Source: Paraimprobicoccus trichonymphae (lineage in GTDB: Bacteria; Bacillota; Clostridia; Oscillospirales; Acutalibacteraceae). Taken from it: 64,000 nucleotides of DNA. Position numbers and translations under genes: made by a program. Numbering within the stretch: position 1 is the first letter of the stretch; every line of letters begins with the position of its first letter. Location of the stretch: assembly GCA_036322875.1 (NCBI GenBank), contig AP027925.1:744001-808000 (forward strand), written 5' to 3'. The notes beneath the pieces were generated by a model. The model was not told the origin of the DNA. It ran no database searches and saw nothing but the letters and a program-made list of their open reading frames with translations. This document shows, piece by piece, positions 46,040-56,260 of this stretch.

Positions 46040-46540
46040 CTATTTGCTATTTTTATTTATAAAAAAATATTTATTTATAATAGTTGAAATTGCTATTCCG
46101 ATGAGTGTATCTATAACTCTCTGTATAACAAACATAAAATTATTTGTCATGTCATAGTTTATTCTTGCAATTATAACAAGCAAAATCACGCAGCCTATTG
46201 ATACAGATTTTCTTCTATTAAACAAATTACAAAAGTAAGAAACAAGCAAAATACACATAGGTAAAACAAATATTCTTACTTTGTCGTAGTATGGAATGTA
46301 TCCAGATAATTCAAGTGCTAAATATCCGATTGCTGCTCCGATTACAGTTCCAACAAATCTATCTATCCCTTTTTCTAAAGATTTTTTGTAAGATTGCCTC
46401 ATGCATACAACTGATACTGCAGCAGAGCAAAACAAATCCTCACGATTTAAAATTACAGATATCAAAGTACAAAAAAACACTGCAATTGCTGTTTTGATTG
46501 CTCTTAAACCAATTTTATAATTTTTGTTAATATTTATCAT
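46040..46540 (-). CDS. FUSC/aromatic-acid exporter (ArAE_1-like) membrane protein
   Basis: 166 residues with about four or five membrane segments. LRAIKTAIAVFFCTLISVIL, ISxxCMRQSYKKSLEKGIDR and FVGTVIGAAIGYLALE follow the N-terminal module of the ArAE_1/FUSC family (in which a conserved R-x-x-GTxxG loop follows the third helix). The cytoplasmic C-terminal domain of longer relatives is absent, normal for small Firmicute versions. Substrate unknown. The next 355 bases upstream (46541-46896) contain nothing I can name. Confidence 0.75.
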   Translation of the reverse strand: MININKNYKIGLRAIKTAIAVFFCTLISVILNREDLFCSAAVSVVCMRQSYKKSLEKGIDRFVGTVIGAAIGYLALELSGYIPYYDKVRIFVLPMCILLVSYFCNLFNRRKSVSIGCVILLVIIARINYDMTNNFMFVIQRVIDTLIGIAISTIINKYFFINKNSK

Positions 46541-46896
46541 TTTTTCGTTACTGAAAACTTACAAAAATTTAGTCGAAATATAATCATATAGATTGTACAA
46601 CCAAATATACACAAATTATTTTATAAGTTTTATAATGATGTTAGTTTTACAATAACTTACTCCTTTCCTATTTTTTTAATATCTTAACAAATATAAAAAA
46701 TTTGATTACAAAATCAAAATTTTTAAAATTAACATTTTATTCATATTTAATTAATCTTAATTAATATTCGTTATTTTGCCGATTAGTTTTCAATTTCTTT
46801 CTTCCTATTATTTATTATATACAAATAATTTCGAAAAGTCAACAAAATTTATATACTGGTAAAGAAAAAATGAGTCTATATTAACAATTTTTTATT

Positions 46897-47655
46897 TTAG
46901 ACTATATATATGTGTTGTGGAATTCTCTGAGATTTTTCAGGTAATTCCATATAATTTCCAAACGCAATTCTTAAATATCTGTCATATCCTAATGGCAAAG
47001 GAACTTCCAAATTTTCAAATTTTTTGTATACCCTACCCACAAAAATTATACTAGGATATTTATTTCTTATGTATTTTGGTCCAGCACATAGTTCAGTTAT
47101 ATATTTAGACTTATAAAATTTATACTTACTCATCCTTTTTTCTGAAAAACTCCAAATTTTATATCTTGCATATTTATTTCTTACAATATCAAGCAAAAAT
47201 TTACACACAAATTTTATAAAATTTCCATGATTTTCCGGGATTTTTTGTACTAAAAAAAGTGAATATAACAAAGCCCAAAAAATTTGAATTTCTCTTGATA
47301 TAAAATTTCTAGGACAACCATCTAATGGAAATATATCTAAACATGCAATTGCATTATTTTTTTTTAATAATGAAATATTTGAGAAAATTCTTCCCGAAAA
47401 CTTTTCGCTGGGGTATGAAAACAGATAATTTTTATTATTAGGTTTCTTGTTCCATAAGTAACTTAATTTTATGTAGTCATCTCTAGGCATAAAAACATCT
47501 ATGTCATCATCCCAAGGTATAAAACCCATATGACGAATGCTACCAATACAACATCCGCCACACAAATAAAAAATAAGATCATTTTCATCACAAAATTTTT
47601 TAAAGTGCCTCAAAATTTCTAAACAATTAAGTTGAACATCTCTTATTTCTGACAT
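46897..47655 (-). CDS. LicD-family (phosphocholine/nucleotidyl) transferase
   Basis: 252 residues. The LicD signature is clear: YLCGGCCIGSIRHMGFIPWD followed by DDIDVFMPRDDY (nucleotidyltransferase-fold metal Asp residues). Family members attach phosphocholine or similar groups to teichoic acids or surface glycans. Cytoplasmic; no signal peptide. Twelve bases after the zinc-ribbon gene on the same strand, so the two may be cotranscribed. Confidence 0.88.
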   Translation of the reverse strand: MSEIRDVQLNCLEILRHFKKFCDENDLIFYLCGGCCIGSIRHMGFIPWDDDIDVFMPRDDYIKLSYLWNKKPNNKNYLFSYPSEKFSGRIFSNISLLKKNNAIACLDIFPLDGCPRNFISREIQIFWALLYSLFLVQKIPENHGNFIKFVCKFLLDIVRNKYARYKIWSFSEKRMSKYKFYKSKYITELCAGPKYIRNKYPSIIFVGRVYKKFENLEVPLPLGYDRYLRIAFGNYMELPEKSQRIPQHIYIV

Positions 47656-47667
47656 ATTACTTATTTT

Positions 47668-48108
47668 TTATTCCTCAGTAGAAGAATCTATATCATTTTT
47701 TTCAATATCAACAAAACTTTCATCATTACTATTAGGAACTTTTTTTTTGAATATCAATTCTTTGCCGCAAGTACTACAAAATTCTGCGGAATTTTCATTA
47801 TTATGACCACAATTTTTGCAAATCTTTTTATTTTTCAACTTTGAAGTCTTTTGTTCTAAATTTTCTATTTCTTTTTCTAATTTTCTTATCTCTGTGATTT
47901 GAGATTCAAAGTCTAAACTATCCAAATTATTATTTACCTTAGCAAAATAGAAGTCCCTACCTAAATTTTCGAATTTTTTTCTTAACTTTCCTTTCAAATC
48001 CGAAAGTTTTATTTTGAGCTTAGAAATATCGTAAAAGAACTCTGCTCTTTCACCCACTACATCAACCGCATTTTTGGTCTTTTCCAATATATCATCTAAT
48101 AAACTCAT
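47668..48108 (-). CDS. Coiled-coil protein with C-terminal zinc ribbon
   Basis: 146 residues from ATG at 48108 (GGGAGTGG 5 bases upstream; an upstream in-frame start at 48162 would precede that box). Residues 10-90 are helical and coiled-coil-like (KLKIKLSDLKGKLRKKFENL, ITEIRKLEKEIENLEQ). CKNCGHNNENSAEFCSTCGK is a C-x2-C...C-x2-C zinc ribbon. The acidic tail ends STEE. Related Clostridial proteins are annotated as zinc-ribbon domain proteins; function unknown. Confidence 0.75.
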   Translation of the reverse strand: MSLLDDILEKTKNAVDVVGERAEFFYDISKLKIKLSDLKGKLRKKFENLGRDFYFAKVNNNLDSLDFESQITEIRKLEKEIENLEQKTSKLKNKKICKNCGHNNENSAEFCSTCGKELIFKKKVPNSNDESFVDIEKNDIDSSTEE

Positions 48109-48389
48109 ATAAACCACTCCCACATTAAAAATTATAAATATTATAGTACTAAAAAATTGCATAAATTACAATAATAATTTCAAATAAAACTTGTTGTGTG
48201 TTTTTATAAAATTGATAAACAACTAATAATAACACAAAAACAGTGCATAATAAACAAATAAATACTAAAATATTAAGAAGAATAACCGCAAAATTAGGTA
48301 ATAATACTCAATTAGTATTGAATTAAACATTTGAAGTTTTAAGTATTTATATTATAGAATTACAATAAAATAAAAAATAGTAATGTGAT

Positions 48390-49412
48390 GTGATGTTTAT
48401 GTGTAAATTATTAGATACAGATAGAATTTTTGATATCTTAAAAGATGATAAAGTTAAAGAATTGAATTTTAACAAAGAAGTAGCAAAAAAATTAAATAAT
48501 TTGGAATTAATTGATTTGGCTAAGAAAAAATATTTAAATAAGATATTAAATATTTTAGGTCGAAACAAAGTATTTAATGATAAAGAAAAACGTCCATATC
48601 CTACTGAAAAATCACCCTTAGATAAAATAAACAAGATAATATTGATAATAGAAAATTTTAAATTATTTGAAAATTATGAAATCAACTTGAGAAAACTTTA
48701 TGAAAATTTAAATAAATTAAAAAAAGGAATAGGAAAACTTAATGTTGTTGCTCCAAAGTATACTGGCAATGATGGTATTTTTGTATATCACAAAAGTGTT
48801 TTAGAATTTTTAGGTTCACTAAATAAATCTGCAGGAAAAGAATATATAGTTTTATTCAATAATATTAAATCATTGTTAAAAAATGATAATGATAATTTTT
48901 TTAATGATAAAGGGACCGCAGATGAATGTTTTTTTAAAATTCGTGAATATTTAAAATCTGAAAATGCTAATATTAAATTATTGGTACCATTACAATCACT
49001 TATGAAACAACTTAAAAAAGTCACGTTAGATAGAGCTGATATGGTTCTCAACTCAAAAAAGTCTAATGGTGAGTGTCCCACAGAAACAAGAAATTTTGGA
49101 AATATTGTCAAATTAACTATACCAGATAGTTGGACATTTATTAGAGAATACTGTTTTATAGATAACGAAAAATTAGAAACTTTAAGATTAAATTCTAAAG
49201 TGAAAAAAATAAAAGAAGGCGCTTTTAAAGGTTGTAAAAAGCTTAAAAAAATTGTGTTCAATGGTAAATTAGAAGAAATAGAAAAAAATGCTTTTGAAGA
49301 TGCTTTTACAGAAAAACCTATCTTCATAAAATATGAAGGATGTGATAAAATAGAAAAAGAAGGAAACGATAATTTTATTAAAGCGGCAAAAGAATTCGAA
49401 AGTAACACATAA
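48390..49412 (+). CDS. Protein with BspA-type leucine-rich repeats at the C-terminus
   Basis: 340 residues. The first two thirds are Lys-rich and helical without a known domain. Residues 245-310 are LRR_5/BspA-type repeats: IPDSWTFIREYCFIDNEKLE, LRLNSKVKKIKEGAFKGCKK, IVFNGKLEEIEKNAFED. BspA repeats are common in surface proteins of gut and protist-associated microbes, but no signal peptide is seen here. The start is uncertain (GTG at 48390 or ATG two codons later), with no clear Shine-Dalgarno site. Confidence 0.7.
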   Translation: MMFMCKLLDTDRIFDILKDDKVKELNFNKEVAKKLNNLELIDLAKKKYLNKILNILGRNKVFNDKEKRPYPTEKSPLDKINKIILIIENFKLFENYEINLRKLYENLNKLKKGIGKLNVVAPKYTGNDGIFVYHKSVLEFLGSLNKSAGKEYIVLFNNIKSLLKNDNDNFFNDKGTADECFFKIREYLKSENANIKLLVPLQSLMKQLKKVTLDRADMVLNSKKSNGECPTETRNFGNIVKLTIPDSWTFIREYCFIDNEKLETLRLNSKVKKIKEGAFKGCKKLKKIVFNGKLEEIEKNAFEDAFTEKPIFIKYEGCDKIEKEGNDNFIKAAKEFESNT

Positions 49413-49441
49413 TGGCTAAATTGAATATTATTTTTATGATT

Positions 49442-52400
49442 TCAGAAGAAGCTCAATTGATTGCTTTCCGGTAAATTTTTTAGTACACCATATTTTTTTA
49501 AAGTTTCTAAAACAGGTTTTGGAAGTTTGGTTCTGTCTTGAATTTCTTGAATAGACAGAAATTCTCCATCTTTTCGGGCTTCTCTTAAATTTTCAGCTGC
49601 TGCCTGACCAATACCGCTTATTGTACTGAAGGGTAATCTTATTTTTTTGTTTTCTACTAAAAACATTTTCGCGTCAGATTTATATAAATCAACAGGCAAA
49701 AATTCTACGTTTCTGGCTATAGCTTCATTTATAATTTGTAAAGTTGAATAAGAAGTTAAATCCTTTGCGGTAGTAGTTCCTTTAGCTCTTTCGTTTATTT
49801 CTTTTATTTTATTTTTCACTGCTTGATGACCTTGCATTACTGTAATACCGTCGAAATCTTCACCTCTTACTGTAAAATAAGCTGCATAATATTCGATTTT
49901 TTTATAAATTTTATACCAAGCTAATTTTAAAGTAGAAATCATATAAGCGACAGCATGGGCTTTCGGAAACAAATATTTAATTTTTTTGCAAGATTCTATG
50001 TACCATTCAGGGACATCATTTTTTATTAATAAATTAATGTCTTCTTCTTTTAATAGTTTAGAAGCTAAACCTTTTCTAGTTATTTCCATAATTTTAAAAG
50101 CGGTTTTAGGTTCTATATTTTTGTGAGTCAAATAAGTCATTATACTGTCTCTTGTTCCGATTACTTCTGAAATTTTACAAATTTTATTTTTTATTAACTC
50201 TTGTGCATTTCCAATCCAAACATCAGTTCCGTGAGATAAACCTGATATTTGTAATAAATCTGCAAAATTTTTAGGATTAGCTTCTACCAACATTTTTCTT
50301 ACAAAATTAGTTCCAACTTCTGGCAAAGAAAAAGTACCAGTTTGAGAATCTATTTGCTCTGGCGTTACTTTTAGTGCTTCTGTACTTGTAAATAAACTCA
50401 AAACTCTTTTATCACTCATAGGAACTTTTTTTATTTTTATACTAGTAAATTTTTCTAAATAATAATAAATACTCGGTACATCGTGACCAAGTTCATCTAG
50501 TTTATAAATAGTGTCATGTATAGAATGAAAGTCAAAATGAGTCGTAATATTTTCAGATTTCTGGTCATTAGCTGGTTTTTGAATAGGACAGAAATCATAA
50601 ATTTCTTTATAATCCGGTACTACTATCATACCACCTGGATGTTGACCAGTAGTTCTTTTAACACCACTACAACCTATTGAAAGTCTTAAAATTTCTGCTT
50701 TTTTATATTTAATGTTTTTAACTTCAGAATATTTTTTTACAAATCCGATTCCTGTTTTTTCAGCTATAGTAGCTATAGTCCCAGCTTTAAAGACTTTGTC
50801 TTTTCCGAATAATTTTTCTGTATACTTATGAATCTTCTCTTGACATTCCCCAGAAAAATTTAAGTCTATATCAGGAGTTTTATTTCCTTCAAATCCCAAA
50901 AAAGTCTCAAAGGGTATATCATGACCATCTTGCAAATACGGTTTTTCACATTTAGGACAATTTTTTTCTGGTAAGTCAAATCCGGAACCATAACTTCCAT
51001 CTGTTATAAATTCACTTCCTTTACATTTTTGACAAATATAATGTGGAACTAATGGATTAACTTCTGAAATTCCAGCTATATTAGCCACAAAAGAAGAACC
51101 TACACTACCTCTAGACCCGACTAAATAACCTAATCTTTCTGATTCAGCGACTAATTTTTGAGCTGTCATATATAAAACCGAAAAACCATATTTAATTATA
51201 GAATTTAATTCTCTTTCTAGTCTTTTTTTAACTATTTTTGGTAAATCTTCACCGTATATTTCTTTAGCATGTTTCCATGTTATTTTAATTAATTCTTCAT
51301 TTGAGCCTTTTAATTTAGGAGGATATACACCACTTGGAATAGGACTAATTTCTTTTATTAAATTCGAAATTTTATTAGGGTTTTCTATCACTACTTCATG
51401 AGCTTTTTCTCTTCCTAAATATTCAAAATCTTTAAGCATTTCTTGAGTAGGTTTTAAATACAAAGGTGCTTGATTTTCAGCATCTTCGTAACCTTGAGCA
51501 AACATTAAAATTTTTCTGTAATCAGCTTCATATGGCTCCAAAAAGTGCACATCTCCAGTAGCAACCACCGGAATATCCAATTCATTTCCTAATTTAATCA
51601 CTATTTTATTGAATTTTTTTAAATCCTCTATATCCTGAATTACTTTTTCTCTTAACATATAAAAATTATTCTCTAAAGGCTGAATTTCTAAATAATCATA
51701 AAAACTTGCAATTTCTATTAAATCGTCCCAAGGTCTACCAGAAACTATAGCTCTAAATAAATCTCCGGCTTCACAAGCACTTCCTATTAACAAACCTTCT
51801 CTGTATTTAATCAATTCACTTTTTAAAATTTTAGGTTTTTTATAAAAATAGTCTAAATGAGAAAAAGAAATTAACTTATATAAATTTTTCAAACCTATTA
51901 AATTTTTCACTAATATAATTTGATGATAAGTTGGCAATTTTTTGAAATCCGCTTTAGATAGCCCAGTATTTAGTTCTTGTATAGAATTAATGTTATTTTT
52001 TTCTTCTATTATTTTAAACAATTCTATTAATATACAACCTAAAGCAAGAGCATCATCTAAAGCTCTATGATGATTAAATTCAGATATTTTTAAAAATTTA
52101 GCTACTGTATCTAATTTATAGTTTTTTAAACTTAAAACAGCCCTAGACATCGGGACTGTGTCTATAAAAGTAAAATCAAATTTCAGACCATTATTTTTAA
52201 TACTTGTTTTTATAAAAGAGACATCAAAAACTGCATTATGTGCTACCAATATAGGATTTTTACCGCAAAACTTTATAAAATTTTCTAAAACTTTTTTTTC
52301 TTCTGGAGAATTTTCTAACATTCTATTATCAATTCCGGTTATTTCCGTAATTTTTTGGGAGATTTCTATTTTTTGATTTATAAAACTTGAAAAATTTTCA

Positions 52401-53485
52401 GTAACTGTTCTGTTAAAAACTTTTACAGCTCCTATTTCTATGATTTTGTCATTTTGAGCGTTTAATCCAGAAGTTTCTATATCAAAACAAATAAAATCTT
52501 TATTAAAGTCAGAGTTTTCATTTCCTACAACTATCGAAATAGAATCGTTAACAAAATAATTTTCTACTCCGTAGATTATTTTCATATTTCCGCCGTTTTT
52601 TTTTATTTTATTTACAGTATTCATGGCCTCAGGAAACGCCTGAACAACTCCATGATCAGTAATTGCAATAGCTTTATGTCCCCATTTGTAAGCTCTTTCT
52701 ATAATCTTAGAAACGCTAGTCAATCCATCCAAAGCTGACATATTACTGTGCATGTGCAATTCTACTCTTTTTTCAAGTGAAGTATCTAACATTTCAGATT
52801 TTTCTACATAATTTATACTTTTAATATCTATTAATATTTCTTTGCTATAATTATCAAAAGTGCTGTTTCCTTTAATTAAAACAGTATTATTTTTTTTCAA
52901 TTCTCTCAAAAATTCAACTTTTTTTATTAAATCTATAACTCTACAAGTAATAGAGTTTGTATAATCGGTTAAATTTATATTAACGATATATTTTTTTTTA
53001 TCTTTAGTATTTATGAAATCAATCGAAACAATATCTCCCCAAATTATTACATCTTTAATTTCACCAATTATTTCTTTTATTTTAATAAACTTTTCATTTA
53101 ATTTTATTAATTCCCCATAAAATTCTTTGTTTGTACCTTTTATCATTTCAGGAATCCAACAATCATTATTTTCAAAAATTTTACCAACAACTTTCAAATC
53201 AGATTTAATATTTTCTGTTTTTTTTTCTAAATCTAAATTCAAATTATCTTTTTTTTCAATTTTTTCTTTGGTTCTGTCTTTACAAATAATTTTTACTTCT
53301 TTAAATCCAATATCTAAATTTAACAATTCTTTTTCAACAAGTTCTTTTTCCACAAAAACGTTTAGATATATTTCTAAAAATTTTTTTTTTCTAATTATTT
53401 TCATCAGTTCAATTTCAGTATCTTGAGAAAAAACGTTCTTCTTAAAATATTTTCTAAAAACTTCGTTAAATTTTTTATTACTCAA
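49442..53485 (-). CDS. polC: DNA polymerase III subunit alpha, PolC type
   Basis: Gram-positive replicase with built-in proofreading; 1347 residues, slightly short. OB domain near 140-235, PHP domain from 241 (VELHMHSNMSALDG), inserted DEDDh 3'-5' exonuclease from 331 (FICFDIETSGL, D335/E337; HNAVFDVSF; HRALDDA), zinc finger CQKCKGSEF...CPKCEKP, and the palm motif TPDIDLNFSG with the catalytic Asp residues. The helix-hairpin-helix ISGIGQAAAENL lies near the end. No frameshift. Confidence 0.97.
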   Translation of the reverse strand: MSNKKFNEVFRKYFKKNVFSQDTEIELMKIIRKKKFLEIYLNVFVEKELVEKELLNLDIGFKEVKIICKDRTKEKIEKKDNLNLDLEKKTENIKSDLKVVGKIFENNDCWIPEMIKGTNKEFYGELIKLNEKFIKIKEIIGEIKDVIIWGDIVSIDFINTKDKKKYIVNINLTDYTNSITCRVIDLIKKVEFLRELKKNNTVLIKGNSTFDNYSKEILIDIKSINYVEKSEMLDTSLEKRVELHMHSNMSALDGLTSVSKIIERAYKWGHKAIAITDHGVVQAFPEAMNTVNKIKKNGGNMKIIYGVENYFVNDSISIVVGNENSDFNKDFICFDIETSGLNAQNDKIIEIGAVKVFNRTVTENFSSFINQKIEISQKITEITGIDNRMLENSPEEKKVLENFIKFCGKNPILVAHNAVFDVSFIKTSIKNNGLKFDFTFIDTVPMSRAVLSLKNYKLDTVAKFLKISEFNHHRALDDALALGCILIELFKIIEEKNNINSIQELNTGLSKADFKKLPTYHQIILVKNLIGLKNLYKLISFSHLDYFYKKPKILKSELIKYREGLLIGSACEAGDLFRAIVSGRPWDDLIEIASFYDYLEIQPLENNFYMLREKVIQDIEDLKKFNKIVIKLGNELDIPVVATGDVHFLEPYEADYRKILMFAQGYEDAENQAPLYLKPTQEMLKDFEYLGREKAHEVVIENPNKISNLIKEISPIPSGVYPPKLKGSNEELIKITWKHAKEIYGEDLPKIVKKRLERELNSIIKYGFSVLYMTAQKLVAESERLGYLVGSRGSVGSSFVANIAGISEVNPLVPHYICQKCKGSEFITDGSYGSGFDLPEKNCPKCEKPYLQDGHDIPFETFLGFEGNKTPDIDLNFSGECQEKIHKYTEKLFGKDKVFKAGTIATIAEKTGIGFVKKYSEVKNIKYKKAEILRLSIGCSGVKRTTGQHPGGMIVVPDYKEIYDFCPIQKPANDQKSENITTHFDFHSIHDTIYKLDELGHDVPSIYYYLEKFTSIKIKKVPMSDKRVLSLFTSTEALKVTPEQIDSQTGTFSLPEVGTNFVRKMLVEANPKNFADLLQISGLSHGTDVWIGNAQELIKNKICKISEVIGTRDSIMTYLTHKNIEPKTAFKIMEITRKGLASKLLKEEDINLLIKNDVPEWYIESCKKIKYLFPKAHAVAYMISTLKLAWYKIYKKIEYYAAYFTVRGEDFDGITVMQGHQAVKNKIKEINERAKGTTTAKDLTSYSTLQIINEAIARNVEFLPVDLYKSDAKMFLVENKKIRLPFSTISGIGQAAAENLREARKDGEFLSIQEIQDRTKLPKPVLETLKKYGVLKNLPESNQLSFF

Positions 53486-53809
53486 TAAATACTTATCTCC
53501 GATTTTAAATAATCTTTTAAAATGTAAAAATCAACTACTATCAGAAAACACTAGTTAACATGTTAATTATATCACAAAGTATTGATAGTTTTATTTAGCT
53601 TAGACTCTAAAATATTTAGATGATATTTTTATATTATATGAAATTTTTTTTAAAAATTTTGTTTTATAAAGATAATTTTATTATTGAATTTGCTGATAAA
53701 GAAGCTATCGTAGTTTCAAACATTAGTTACTTATAAAACAGCGATGACGTCGGTAACACAAAAAATATACCTATCCTAAAAACCACAAAATATGATATAA
53801 AAAGAATAT

Positions 53810-54806
53810 GTGCACCCAGATAGGGCTTTGTTTATAGTAGATAATTGGAACTATGCTGTATGATAACGCAGCAGAAAGGCTTACTTTACTGCAAAACAAA
53901 AGTTGATCAATGCACGGTGAGGAAGCGGCAAATTGTTCTGGAGTTAAGGTTACGATTAGCAGTAGATATGGAAATAGGGCTATCTTGCCTAATGCAAAGT
54001 CTGTTAACCGAGAAATTAAACTCTTAGCTCCTAATATTGCAATGAGCTTGTATGTCGTATTCGTACACACTGTTACCACAATATTGCAAAGTAAGCACGG
54101 GAACATATTTTAACAGACTACAAAGCATATCCGATAATTTACATCCAAGAAACAAAGTTAATTGGGGATTACCTAAAGGGAGTTTATTCCACATGGTAAC
54201 AGAGCCTTCATATTAATCCAAGGGCGGGAAAGCGTCAAAGGGAGGCAGTTAGTATATTTCAAAATAAGAAAGTTGAAAGGACGGAGAATCCGTGACAAAG
54301 CCAACGACTGATATTTTGGAGCGTATTTTTAAAAATTCTAGTGACCATAAAGTTGGCGTATATACTCATTTTTACAGATACCTCTTACGTACTACGTTGC
54401 TTACCCAAAACCAAGCAAAAACAATGGTACTCTGAATCCAGGTACTGATAATGATACGATAGATAGATTAGGGAAGAACGTATGTTGAAAAGTTAATAAC
54501 AGAACTTACAAATGGTACTTTTAAACCCAAGCCATTACGCAGGGGATTTATCAAAAGGCTTAATGGAAAATGAGACCCGTTGTTACACCAGTTTAATAGT
54601 GCAATATGGTTCATAGAAGGCGACATCAAAGGCTGTTTCGACAACATAAACCATGATAAACTCATTGAAATGCTTGATCAAAAAATTAAGGATGGCAAAT
54701 TTATAAATATTATCCGAGATTTTCGGATACATGAAAAACTGGAAACACCACCAAACTTACTTGGGTACACCCCCAACCCTCACCTATTTTTGATAACATT
54801 TATTTA
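53810..54806 (+). mobile_element. Truncated group II intron
   Basis: GTGCACCCAGATAGGG at 53810 closely matches the 5' end of group IIA introns such as Ll.LtrB. About 480 bases of structured, G+C-richer intron RNA follow (including AATTGGGGATTACCTAAAG-like and GGAGGCAGTTAGTATA segments), then a broken reverse-transcriptase frame. No domain V or 3' end is present; the element stops where an IS5-family relic begins. Confidence 0.65.
54292..54806 (+). pseudogene. ltrA: Group II intron reverse transcriptase/maturase (LtrA-like), truncated
   Basis: A GTG behind GACGGAG starts MTKPTTDILERIFKNSSDHK; the frame stops at about 54435, then YVEKLITELTNGTFKPKPLR and WFIEGDIKGCFDNINHDKLI (reverse-transcriptase blocks before the catalytic YADD) follow. 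The catalytic core, maturase and endonuclease parts are missing. Similarity fades after about 54725. Confidence 0.8.
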
Positions 54807-55242
54807 ATTGATATCGTAGTCTTTATCGGCTAGCAAAAAATCAGCGTTTATGCCGGTTACAATCTTTTTTCCAAACTTGCAATCCGCGACGGTACCCGCT
54901 GTGACAAACATTCTGACCGGCATACCATGCGCATCCGATGAATTTTGGAATGTGGGTGAACACCTTTACATGGACGCGTCTATCATCAATTTTCAGTTCA
55001 TCTATTAAAATTTCCAACAATCTTTCCCATTCGCCTTTGTCTCTCCAACGACAAAATTTTCTGTGATTATTTTTCTAATCTCCATATTCTGTGGGCAAAC
55101 TTCGCCACGTCGCACCCGTTCGCAAATTCCAAAAAACTGAGTTTATAAATCTCCTGTTGTCCTGCGCGTACCTTTTCTGCCCTTAAAGTTTGGTTCCAAT
55201 AATTTTCCAAACTCTGTCCGCTATATCATGCCTTCTATGCAT
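54807..55242 (-). pseudogene. Decayed IS5-family (IS427-like) transposase
   Basis: From ATG at 55242: MHRRHDIADRVWKIIGTKL, stop, GQKRYAQDNRRFINSVFWNL, RTGATWRSLPTEYGD, HRKFCRWRDKGEWERLLEIL, then after a frame change GMPVRMFVTAGTVADCKFGK and LLADKDYDIN. The order fits an IS427-group DDE transposase with an internal deletion; the C-terminus is missing at the intron junction. Base composition is richer in G+C than host genes. Confidence 0.75.
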
Positions 55243-55515
55243 TTTTATCACCGTTTTTATTATATCACTTTTTTATTGACGACACTATCTAGTATTTAAC
55301 TAACAGGTTTACGGTATAATTATTTTATATTGAGACCAATATGATTTTTACAGCAAGAACTATAGTTATAATGCATCTTAAGTAATATCAATACCCATAA
55401 GAGAAAGTAAATATTTTGAATACAACAAATGTATTTCTGAACATATACAAAAATTCTATTACTATAAGGACTATTAAAACAATTGTCACTTTTTGTAATT
55501 TTCAGTAATAAATTG

Positions 55516-55545
55516 TTGAATTTTGTAAATCAACTGTGGTATAAT
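55516..55545 (+). promoter_or_regulatory. Promoter of the ftsE-ftsX operon
   Basis: TTGAAT (55516-55521) and TATAAT (55540-55545), 18 bases apart, 28 bases before the ftsE start codon. AAAGG lies 9 bases before the ATG. The 55243-55515 interval upstream shows nothing else clear. Confidence 0.6.
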
Positions 55546-55573
55546 TACTATATGTTTTCAGAAAGGCAGTTTT

Positions 55574-56260
55574 ATGATAAAGTTTGAAAATGTAACTAAG
55601 TTATATAATAATTCAGTTTTAGCACTTGATAATCTGGATATAAATATACATAAAAATGAGTTCGTATTTATAGTTGGTTCATCAGGGTCAGGTAAAAGTA
55701 CTTTTTTAAAGTTAACTACAAAAGAAGAAGAGCCTACTTCAGGTAATATATTTGTAAATGGTAGAAATATTACTAAAATGAAATATAGAGAAGTTCCTTA
55801 TTTGAGAAGGAAAATGGGAATAGTTTTTCAAGATTTTAGGTTAATAGATAAAATGAGTGTTTTTGAAAATGTTGCTTTTGGTATGAATATAATTGGTGCA
55901 AGTACTAAAAATATTAATAAAAGAGTTCCTTATATTTTAAATTTAGTTGGACTTAAAGAAAAAGCCAAAAGAAGACCTAATGAATTATCTGGTGGAGAAA
56001 AACAAAGAATTGGTTTAGCAAGAGCTTTAGTTAACAATCCTAGTATAATTATCGCTGATGAACCTACTGGAAACATAGATCCTGTAATGTCTTTTGAAAT
56101 TATAAATTTATTATCTAAGATAAATAAATTTGGCACGACTATAATAGTAGTTACACATGATTTATCTATAGTTAGGCAATTCCCTTTTAGAATAATAGAA
56201 ATATCGAAAGGCAAAGTAGTTAATGATAATTTAAATCGGAGTGAGTTTTCTTGGTTGTAG
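55574..56260 (+). CDS. ftsE: Cell division ATP-binding protein FtsE
   Basis: ATPase of the FtsEX complex, which controls a periplasmic/extracellular wall hydrolase during division. 228 residues: MIKFENVTKLY, Walker A GSSGSGKST, Q-loop VFQDFRLID, signature LSGGEKQRIGLARAL, Walker B IIIADEPTGNID and H-loop VVTHD. The end overlaps ftsX by 10 bases. FtsE of Gram-positives pairs with PcsB/CwlO-type hydrolases, and such a protein is encoded downstream. Confidence 0.96.
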   Translation: MIKFENVTKLYNNSVLALDNLDINIHKNEFVFIVGSSGSGKSTFLKLTTKEEEPTSGNIFVNGRNITKMKYREVPYLRRKMGIVFQDFRLIDKMSVFENVAFGMNIIGASTKNINKRVPYILNLVGLKEKAKRRPNELSGGEKQRIGLARALVNNPSIIIADEPTGNIDPVMSFEIINLLSKINKFGTTIIVVTHDLSIVRQFPFRIIEISKGKVVNDNLNRSEFSWL

